This document shows positions 55,217-64,000 of a DNA stretch of 64,000 nucleotides, in pieces. Origin of the DNA: Oncomelania hupensis (lineage: Eukaryota; Mollusca; Gastropoda; Littorinimorpha; Pomatiopsidae); contig CM072515.1 in assembly GCA_036898135.1 (NCBI GenBank), positions 47,689,469 to 47,753,468 on the forward strand, read 5' to 3'. The notes under the pieces are model-generated. The model was not told where the DNA came from and ran no database searches. It saw nothing but the letters and a program-made list of their open reading frames with translations. A program made the translations under genes and the position numbers. The first letter of the stretch is position 1. The number at the start of each line of letters is the position of its first letter.

Positions 55217-58023
55217 GTGTTACCTTCTATAGAAGAAATGTCACTTACAACATGGCCTTCCAAAGATGGTTTTCGAATTGGCCATCTTAATATATGTCAT
55301 GCACTCAACAAAACACATGAAATAGCATCAATTTTAAACAACCATAATACACCATTTCATATATTTGGCTTTTCTGAATCTTGGTTATGCACTCAGACTG
55401 TTGATTCTGAAATGGCGATACCAGGTTATTCTTTAATAATACGTCATAGAACAAGAAATCAAGAAACTGGTTTATTAATATACATTAGTGAAACGCTTAA
55501 TTTCAAACGTCTACATTACCTTGAGCAGCATCAAGTTGAGTCTATTTGGCTTGAAATAAATATAAAACATTCAGCCCCAATCATCGTCGGATTCTTATAC
55601 AGGCATCCTGATGTACATGTGGACTGGATTGGTAACTTTACTTCAATGATCGATGAACTGTTATTAGAATCTAAAGATTTCTTCATTTTAGGGGATTTTA
55701 ATATTGACCTGTTTAAACCTAATAAACACTGGACCGATACTATTAAACTGTGCAACTTTGAACAACTAGTGTCAGGACCAACCAGAGTAGCTGCGACTTC
55801 AAGCACACTCATTGATCACATATATACAAATAACAAGACGCATGTTGTAGAAGTTTGTGTTCCAGTCTTTGCTTGCAGTGATCATTATCCTGTTTGTTTG
55901 ACCTGGAAAAAGAAAGGAGCTAAAATACCCAAACCAGGACATAAAACTATAACATACAGATCTTTTTCCAAATTTATTACAGATGATTTTCTCTTTGACC
56001 TCAGCAACAGCGCTCTCTCAAATGTTTATAATTTTACTAACCCTGATGTTGCTTTAGCGTACTGGTATGACACATTTATGAATATATACAATAAGCATGC
56101 TCCTATATATACCAAAAGAGTTAAGTACTATTCCAAACCACCGTGGCTAGACACAGAACTGCAAAATGCCATTAAATTAAGAGATTATTTAAAGAAAAGT
56201 GGTAAAGAAGATGAATACAAAAAACAAAGAAGCAGTAACTTCACTCAAAAGAAAAAAAAAGAAAGCATTTATTACAAATTTAATCTCGTCCAAAAACAGT
56301 TCTAAAACGATTTGGAAAGCAATTAATCACTTAACAAACAAATCCAGTATATCACCAGTGATTAAAGATATTTCTCCTAATATTCTGAATTTACATTTTG
56401 TTAAAATGTCTGATAGGATTATTACTATTGACAAATCAAAAGAAAACAATCTAGAGAAATTAGCAAACTTTTGTCATTCTAAGAACATTAAAAGCAAACT
56501 AGACATTCCTTATTTGTCTACAGAATTTGTACACAAAGCACTAATAAACCTTAAGCAAACAAATTCAAGAGGAATTGATGAATTGGATAGTAAAATACTA
56601 AAATTGTCTGCGTCATTTATTACTGACACTTTAACGTATATATACAACCTATGCATAGACAAATCACATTTTCCTATAATGTTCAAAAAAGCTAAGGTTA
56701 TACCCCTTTTCAAGAATGGTGATAGCACTGACCCATCGAACTATAGGCCTATTTCGATTCTTTCTACTCTCTCTAAACCTCTTGAAAAGCACATAAATAA
56801 TAATATTCTTGATCATTTCACTGAAAACAGCCTCTTACATGAAAATCAGTCGGGTTTCAGAGCTAAACACTCTTGTCACACAGCTCTTACATCAATGATA
56901 GAACAATGGCTAAATAATATTAATAAGGGACAATTTTCTGGAACATTATTTGTTGACTTCGCAAAAGCTTTTGATGTAATAGACCATGACCTTCTTCTAC
57001 GTAAACTAAACCTATATGGCATTCATTCCAAATCTCTTGAGTTTCTTAAATCGTTTATTTCGGACAGAGAACAGTGTGTTTATGTAAATAACCAAAAGTC
57101 ACAATTTGAAATTGTTACAGCTGGAGTACCGCAAGGATCTGTTTTAGGACCGTTGTTATTTTCTATCTACATAAATGATCTCCCCCTTTATATTTCTACT
57201 TCTTGTGAACTCTTTGCTGATGACACTACATTTACATTCTCAAAATAGAGACTTGAATAAACTCTCCTCCTCATTACAAAAAGGGGCTAGTGAACTACAG
57301 GAATGGACTGAATACAACCACATGGCCCTCAATCCAGACAAAACAAAATCCATGCTAATTACAACAAGACAGAAAAGACAAAATGTATCAATAAAACTTC
57401 TTCCATTAAAAATTGGCAATACAATAATTGCTGAAGTACAGTGTCATAAACTACTTGGAGTAACTATAGACAATAATTTGTCCTGGGTAAAACATATTTC
57501 AAATATTAGTAAAACTATTTCTAAAAAGACTTACCAATTGTCAAGGATAAAGCATTTATTAAATTTACATTCTCGTAAACTATTTTACTCCGGTCATATT
57601 CAATCATTTATTGATTATTCTTCTACTATTTGGGATTCTGCCAGTGGCAATGCAATGAAACCTTTACTTAGAATTCACAAACGTGCAATTAAACAAATTT
57701 TGCTGAAACAAAAAATCTCTCCAGATGACTAAAACGGATCAATATTCTACCCCTTACCGACAGACTAAAATTTAATAAAGGCGTTTTCATGCACAAGGTC
57801 CTTTCTGGCAATGCACCTTCCTATCTTTCTTCTCTTTTTTCAAAAAAAAACTGCCAGATCGTCCACAAAATTAAATGTTCCAATTCCAAGAATTGATCTC
57901 TACAAAACTAGTCTAGCTTATTCCGGTTCCATTTTGTGGAATAACTTTCCTGAAGATCTCCGCACTCCAGCATCTAAATTTACATCATTTAGAACACGTC
58001 TCCTAAAACACATTAAAAATTAA
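55217..58023 (+). pseudogene. LINE ORF2: endonuclease and reverse transcriptase, frameshifted (family B)
   Basis: ORF2 of a jockey-superfamily (CR1/L2-like) non-LTR retrotransposon; first ATG 55238. The APE endonuclease occupies frame 1: RIGHLNI, FGFSESWL, ILGDFNIDLF, TLIDHIY, CSDHYPV carry the catalytic Asn, Glu, Asp and His. A frameshift in the A-tract at 56246-56260 leads to the reverse transcriptase: VIPLFKNGD, NYRPISIL, QSGFRAKHSC, FVDFAKAFDVIDHDLL, GVPQGSVLGPLLF, CELFADDTTF. A second shift near 57240 and a stop at 57730 precede the C-terminal part (LLGVTIDNNLSW, YSSTIWDSASG, IDLYKTSLAYSGSILWNNFP). The 3' tail is (TTATC)n near 58247. Three lesions make it inactive, but all motifs remain, so it is young. 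Confidence 0.9.
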
Positions 58024-58254
58024 ATACACATTAATTGTTAATGTTGTTGATTGAGAGTAACAACATTATTTGATTTCAATTGTTTGAAAAGGATTTTATC
58101 TAATGATGACTTTGTTTATTTGTTATTGTTCCATGATGTGAATGTTATAACCTTGAGTTGTATTTAATAGTTATTGTTAAAGCCCCAAGGGCAAGATGTA
58201 AAAAAGTGCATCCAGCGCTTATTCTTTTACCCTTGCAAAATAAAATTGTTATCT

Positions 58255-58385
<131 letters not shown>

Positions 58386-58684
58386 TAAGGTGCAGTTACC
58401 TCCCTTAGACTTGAAAACTCTATCACCCTTATGTTATGCCTACCCACCTTTCCTTCAGTAATCTGTCAAACATAATTATTTATGATGACTCATTTTTAAT
58501 TTGTAATAAATCTACATTCTGTGCATTCTGAATTTTTTTTTTTTAAACAAACAAAACAACTGTATTCATTTGTATTATAATTTTGTGTGTGTTTTGTTTG
58601 TTTATTTTTATTTATTTATTTATTTATATTTACCGCAGGAAACACAACAATGATGACCAATTTGTAAAAAATAAAAAAATAAAA

Positions 58685-58724
<40 letters not shown>

Positions 58725-58845
58725 TTAATAATAATTATTATTGATTGGGACATTTGTTCATTTATATGTGAATGAACTATCGAAGCTAATAATGAAATGC
58801 GGATTTTGTACTTTCTTTAGCGAAATATCAAAATCTGCTTTACTT

Positions 58846-59333
58846 AGTTAATAATAATAATAATAATAATTTATTTTGTATAGCGCAATTCAAACATAAA
58901 ATGCTTCACAAAGCGCTTGATCACACGCAGCCACACACAGATACACACGCATAATAAATCTATTCTGCATTTAAAAACAAGACAACATGTAAACCTAGTA
59001 AAGGTAACAAACCAACAAATAAAAGTATAAAATCAGTCAATCAATCAATAAACTTATATAAAATAAATGAATAATTTCACAGAAAAAATTTAAGAGAGGG
59101 ACGTTAATACCAAAAGAGGCAGATAAACAATGCCTCATCTAAGATGTAAAGTGTAAATGGTGGTGAAATACAGCAGTTTTAAAAGTAGAATAATCGTTGA
59201 ATAACTAAACATCGTTACAATGTATGACAGGCCAGATAAAAGCTTGTGTAATGGCATTAATCTGGTTTAAAAAGAAAACATATTTGTGATTCACATAATA
59301 ATAGTAACAACACCAATAACAATAATAATAATA

Positions 59334-59418
<85 letters not shown>

Positions 59419-60112
59419 GCAGTTTCTAATTTCATTTACAGTGAAAACAAGTTAAGAGGGATCAAATGTCATTTAAAAAAGCAAAACAATTTTAAGACAA
59501 GTACACGCATACGCACATGCATCCACGTACACACGCATTCACCCACACATTCACACACACACATTCACACCCATATTCACACACACACACACACACACCC
59601 CTACACACACATTTCAGGTATCAGCGCAACAGGGTGTCCGCAAGGGAGGATGTTCTACAGGTGTAAGAGGAAGAGATAGGTTTTCATTTGGGCTTTGAAA
59701 GAGTCAAGAGATGGAGATTGGCGAAGGCTGCATGGGAGTTTGTTCCACAGGGTAGGAGCATAGACGGAAAAAGCTCTTTTGCCAAATGTTCCAAGAGAGT
59801 AGCGAGGAACTGTCAGAAGAGAAGCGTCTTGAGAGCGAAGAGTGTGGGTTGGCTTGTAAGGGTTGAGAAGTTCAGAGAGGTAGACAGGAAAATGTTGGTC
59901 ATGAAGAGACTGATAGCAAATAGAGGCAACTTTGTAGTCAACTATGGCTTTCACTGGCAGCCAGTGAAGGGCAGTCAGAGCGGAAGTGGCGCTAGCGCGT
60001 CGGGATTGTTGGAGCACCAGCCGAGCGGCATGGTTCTGAATGCGCTGAAGTTTTTGAAGTTTGTTGTTAGGAAGACCAGCCAAGAGAGAGTTGCAATAGT
60101 TCCCACATTGGG
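58846..60112 (-). pseudogene. LINE 3' half (family C), minus strand
   Basis: Minus-strand frame 60083-59655 encodes the post-RT C-terminal region: LQKLQRIQNHAARLVLQ, LHWLPVKAIVDYKVASICYQ, LRSQDASLLTVPR, FGKRAFSVYAPTLWNKLP, typical of jockey/CR1-type LINEs. It ends FLLHL-stop. The 3' UTR continues to 58846, with a (CA)-rich part, an (AAT)n tract (59323-59416) and the end gcgctatacaaaataaa plus (TTA)n. The reverse transcriptase is absent (5' truncation). Confidence 0.8.
59323..59416. repeat. (AAT)n microsatellite
   Basis: About 31 AAT units inside the family C 3' UTR. Confidence 0.97.
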
Positions 60113-60119
60113 CATGATT

Positions 60120-60250
60120 AGTTACTTTTCAAGACACGTGCATTTCTGTATGTGATGAACATCAGACAATAAAGTTATATTGTATTGTATTGTATTGTAT
60201 TGTATTGTATTGTATTGTATTGTATTGTATTGTATTGTATTGTATTGTAT
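60120..60250 (+). repeat. LINE tail fragment with (TGTAT)n
   Basis: gatgaacatcagacaataaa, then gttata and about 14 TGTAT pentamers, the form of a LINE 3' end with its tail repeat. 60251-60830 shows nothing else. Confidence 0.65.
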
Positions 60251-60835
60251 CCAGCGTATGGAATCCCGCTCTCTCTTTCTACAACTGCATGTACGTACAG
60301 CGACAGTATTTAAAAATATTCCTCAATCATATTCATACAACAAAATTTTAACCTGATGTATGTGTGTATGTGGTGAACAATATTAATTGATCTTTGTGAT
60401 CTTGATTTCTTTGTTAAAATAATAGTACCTATGCTTCCTCAAATTGTTTTAAAAAAAATATTAAGATTTTTTTAAAAAGTACATTCCACTGTTGTTGTGG
60501 CAAAATGTCTGTTAACATCACTGATAGCGACTGTATTATGAAGACCAGAAAAAGTGTTAAAAGTGTTGTGAATGCAAGTTAGGTACGGACTATATTATGT
60601 ATTCTAGTTTTTTTCTGTAATTTACTAATCTAATTGATTTAGTTGTTGTTCGGTGTTGTGTTAGGGGGATAGAATTGAATTTTGTTGGTTGGGGGAGGGA
60701 TGGGGGAACGTCTAATATGACTATGGTGATAACAATACATTTTGAAGATCTTTAAAAAAAATAATAATAAAGTGATTTCTTCCTCGACCATAGTGTTATT
60801 ATTTTAACTAAACAGGAAGCTTTTTGTTCTCTCTG

Positions 60836-60847
60836 TCTCTCTCTCGT

Positions 60848-60892
<45 letters not shown>

Positions 60893-60990
60893 TACCTCAC
60901 TCCCTCTCTACCTCTCTCTCTCTCAACCTCCCCTCCTCTCTCTCCCTCCCTCTCTCTTTCCCTCCCTCTCTCTCTCTCTCTATCTGCTAT
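60836..60990. repeat. CT-rich degenerate microsatellite
   Basis: Interrupted (CT)n and (TCTC) runs over ~150 bp. Confidence 0.85.
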
Positions 60991-61162
60991 AAGAGGATAA
61001 CAAAGTATTTTTTCACAGATTTTCCCGCTCGTTTCTTTTTATTGATTAGGTACAGAAAAAAGCATGCTTGTTTCAATGTAAATCTAATTCCAGGGGAAGC
61101 CATACTCCTCATTAGGTTGTGATCTGGACCACACAAACTCACACTGACAATTGCACGCACGC

Positions 61163-61165
61163 ACA

Positions 61166-61195
<30 letters not shown>
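61163..61195. repeat. (CA)n microsatellite
   Basis: About 14 CA units; 61350-61455 is also irregularly CACA-rich. Confidence 0.9.
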
Positions 61196-61200
<5 letters not shown>

Positions 61201-61244
61201 CCTAGGATAAAAGGGAATTTACTTTTGTGATTGCTGGATATTAC

Positions 61245-61300
61245 GGGCCAGCGCCTTGAGAAGCTCTCTGAGCTTGTAAGTGCGCTATATAAGAAAAATC
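61245..61300 (+). repeat. SINE family S 3' end
   Basis: ccagcgccttgagaagctct, then gtgcgctatataagaaaaa, the last ~55 bp of family S. Confidence 0.65.
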
Positions 61301-61597
61301 TCTTTCTTTACAAACATAGGCCTACTCTATAGGTCTAAATAGCTGGCACACGCACACACGCTAGTATACACATACACAAACCACACACACTGGCACACAT
61401 AGACATTGATACACATGGACTTACACACACACGCACACACACACACACTCACACGAATAGCATACGAATGACACTTATTCTGGTACACCAAAATATAATT
61501 ATATTTGTGTGGTTTATGAATAAGTTGGAGATACAGTAAGAGGGGTGGATCTTATTCTCCTCCTTTCCTACCCTCTTTATCCCACCCCACCCCAAAC

Positions 61598-61626
61598 TTC
61601 TCTGACCCCCCCCCCCCCCCCCCCCC
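61598..61626. repeat. Poly-C run
   Basis: About 27 consecutive C residues. 61630-62350 has no recognised gene; a tRNA-5'-half-like piece is at 62225-62262 (minus). Confidence 0.9.
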
Positions 61627-62359
61627 AACCTCCCTCACCTGGTTACATGGTACTGCACTGTACTGCAAGCAGGAAACTTTCGCTGAGAAAGCTTATCAGA
61701 TTATCATATTTTACTCGGCTTTGATGCCCCAGTCTCCCAATGTTGCAATGCAAAACTGGTTCTGTGATGGTGCTACGTTGTCGCTTGCGCAGGCTGTGTG
61801 TGTGTGTATGTTTAATGCCCACTGTATAGGCATTTAATACTAGTGTGAGTGGGGGTGCGCCCGATCAGTAGGCCTGTGTTTGCTTTGAGGGTGTGGTAAA
61901 GGTTGAATGCATAAACTACATGGTTTTTAGCCCGATGTGACGTGTTTGGATTGTGGTGTTGTATTTTACTGGCCACTATTTGACCTATATTAGTTCATCT
62001 TCTTATCTCTTATTATGTTCCTGTTGTCAGTATGTAAGTTCACATCAGTTCTGTCTGTGAGTGTGCTGCAGCATTTAACCAAGTGTATTCCTAATGTATG
62101 TTCACTTGGCAAAACGGATTTGTATTTCTATGTCCTTCTAGTGAAGACAGCATTGTAGGAATGTTGTCTGTGGCTAGCTAGTGCACTTATTTGTTATGAA
62201 AGAGCTATATAATTATGGCCTATATCGCCGCCTTCTGCTCTAACTCACTGAGTTACCGGGCTACGATATATTAATTATTAATCATAATTATGAAATGCTG
62301 AACCCGGCCGGACACTCGATCAAGATTTTAAAAGACGGTATAGTAGATGTTAATGAAAG

Positions 62360-62429
62360 AGAAGAAGAAGAAGAAGAAGAAGAAGAAGAAGAAGAAGAAG
62401 AAGAAGAAGAAGAAGAAGAAGAAGAAGAA

Positions 62430-62464
<35 letters not shown>

Positions 62465-62501
62465 CGATGACGATGATGATGATGATGATGATGATGATGA
62501 T
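62360..62501. repeat. (GAA)n(GAT)n compound microsatellite
   Basis: About 23 GAA units, then about 24 GAT units. The long frames here are low-complexity translations. 62502-63300 has no recognised gene. Confidence 0.97.
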
Positions 62502-63354
62502 ATTTGCGGTTGCGGCTGTATTGGGAACCACTTATATTATTAATAAGGAACTAAAAAGATATTGCGAAATAATGATTATAATGAAATGGGGTTACTGAAA
62601 TCGATATCCCCACCAAAAGGAACTAAGGGATAGTATGTAGGGGGAGGTGGGAGGGAATCGAGGGGAAGACTACAGGGAGGGCAATGAGAGGCACTAAAGA
62701 GACCATTCATTTGTGTTTCTCTTTTTGTGTTTTGCAAGTACCTCAAGAACAATTAGTGAATTACCAATATATGGGTGACCTGGCATTCTACAACATGTCA
62801 GTGTTGGCGAAAATTATACACGCTTCAAGCGTGCAAGACGCGACTATTTTAAGCTTTATAGCCCGAAGTTATTCGCACAGATTGCGCAAAGGAATGTATA
62901 AAATGTCAGACATTTCGCACGAAATTAGCAAAACACACGCAGTTTTGGAGTGTGGAAATCCCCAGAATGTCCGTCTGACTCATCAAAACACTCACGCTGC
63001 CAGCATTCAATAACATTGACACGTGGTCTTCACGTTCCCGCTAAGTCAACACAAATGCACATGCTGCTGGTGTTTACAAGTGCCCATTGATTGAGACAGT
63101 ACAAGAGAGAAGGGGGGATCGAGGGAGTCTACATTTTAAATGGAATCACTATTCTGATCGAACTGGTGTAATTGTGTGTTTTTCAATCAACGTGGAAATG
63201 TCGTATAATGTTGGCTAGGCTGTATTATTTAATTGTAAACCTCGTCCATTTTTCATTCATCAAGGCCCCTAAGGCAAACAGGCGAAAACGATTATTCGAG
63301 ACGGGTCGAAGTAAACAACGGCACGAGCTTTGCACTCGTTCCAACCTTTTACGA

Positions 63355-63450
63355 CAACTGATGACGTCAGGAGCGCTATGATTGGTGCTTAAACAGCTCA
63401 AGGTCATGAAGACAGCCAAACAGAGAGCGGGAAAAAATCGTTGACGTCGG
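63355..63450. promoter_or_regulatory. Promoter-like segment with perfect CRE and inverted CCAAT
   Basis: The palindromic CRE TGACGTCA lies at 63362-63369, ATTGG (inverted CCAAT) at 63381-63385, and another near-CRE tgacgtcgg at 63442. GC content rises locally. It may drive a gene outside the window; none is identified within 63450-64000. Confidence 0.4.
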
Positions 63451-64000
63451 TCGTCTGCTATTCTGCGCTCTGAGCAGACTGGGACTAGGGGGGATTCATT
63501 ATTGTTGTTTTTGGGAGCGCACTGGGACGAACTATTTTTAAATGCAAGTAGGCAGCTGTTTACGACGCGAGGTGAAGGTCGTGTCGTGTGTGGGGGTGGC
63601 CGAATTGAAAAAAAGTATGTCAGGGTGTTTGTTGATCTCCGACCATATTCTCAACCTTCGCTTCTTCCCAACCCCCACTCTCCGCCCCCTTCACTTTTGT
63701 TTTCTTTCTTTTTTTATTTTTATTTTTAACCCACTTCCTTTTTAGCGACTGACATACGACGAATTGATAGTTTATATGGTATGTCCTTATAGTTATGATA
63801 AACAAGGTAATATAATTTCTTCTTACAAAAAATTCGCTTTATGACTTTAACGGCCATTATCAAAATTAATGGGCAATAAAATACAATATTGTCGCCAAAT
63901 TGCTCAGCACCACTCATATTTTCAACAAAATCACTTAAGATTTTCTGAGCAGAATTTTCCTTAGCAACGTAATTCAATACACTCCAGTTATGTTTGTTCA

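Noticed and set aside
62225..62262. tRNA on the minus strand
   Set aside because: Only a 5'-half-like segment with a D-arm resemblance; no T-arm or acceptor pairing found.
62684..63013. Plus-strand frame of 109 codons
   Set aside because: Moderate composition but no domain, no convincing splice or promoter context, and no related copy. Left unannotated.
63726..63977. Minus-strand frame of 83 codons at the right edge
   Set aside because: AT-rich with no motif; cannot be separated from chance.

Overview
The window is eukaryotic and most likely from a marine mollusc, probably a gastropod. This is inference. It rests on small GT-AG exons in long AT-rich introns, very dense microsatellites, tRNA- and 5S-rRNA-derived SINEs, several families of decayed non-LTR retrotransposons, and proteins that resemble animal PARP and MFSD9. 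Nothing looks bacterial or organellar. A 500-N scaffold gap occupies 31001-31500.

Layout. (1) 1-20029, plus strand: the 3' part of a macrodomain-PARP gene. Eleven exons join with matching phases: a macrodomain, a KH-like segment, then a complete PARP catalytic domain. The ADP-ribosyltransferase triad reads H-Y-E, where vertebrate macro-PARPs have H-Y-L or similar. Its introns hold a LINE reverse transcriptase, hAT-like elements, a THAP-domain first exon, a ~600-bp repeat (called R600 here) and a 5S-derived SINE. A 1.4-kb element with 33-bp inverted repeats and a second THAP exon sits in its 3' UTR, 28 bp after the stop and before the likely poly(A) signal. (2) 21.5-31 kb: no host gene recognised. 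It holds a PHD-finger LINE ORF1, a tRNA-SINE, MITEs, an R600 copy, a satellite of ~480-bp units, and two opposed LINE fragments that run into the gap. (3) 31501-34182, plus: the last two exons of an unrecognised basic nuclear protein with an AT-hook. (4) 34-41 kb: its downstream region, an R600 copy and a Tigger-like element. (5) 41434-51594, minus: a complete eight-exon MFSD9-like transporter (443 aa) with introns full of repeats. (6) 52491-53310, minus: a two-exon gene for a 55-aa basic protein just upstream of MFSD9. (7) 54.3-60.2 kb: a nearly complete but frameshifted LINE ORF2 and a second LINE 3' half. (8) 60.2-64 kb: microsatellites and a promoter-like segment with a perfect CRE.

The host genes do not form an obvious pathway. 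The notable biology is the macro-PARP with an apparently poly-ADP-ribosylation-type active site, and the transposon ecology. R600 shows 11-bp target-site duplications, a THAP/P-like element lies in a host 3' UTR, a repeat carries many orphan nuclear-receptor half-sites, and a SINE and a LINE appear to share a 3' tail. All calls come from reading the sequence; no database search was run.
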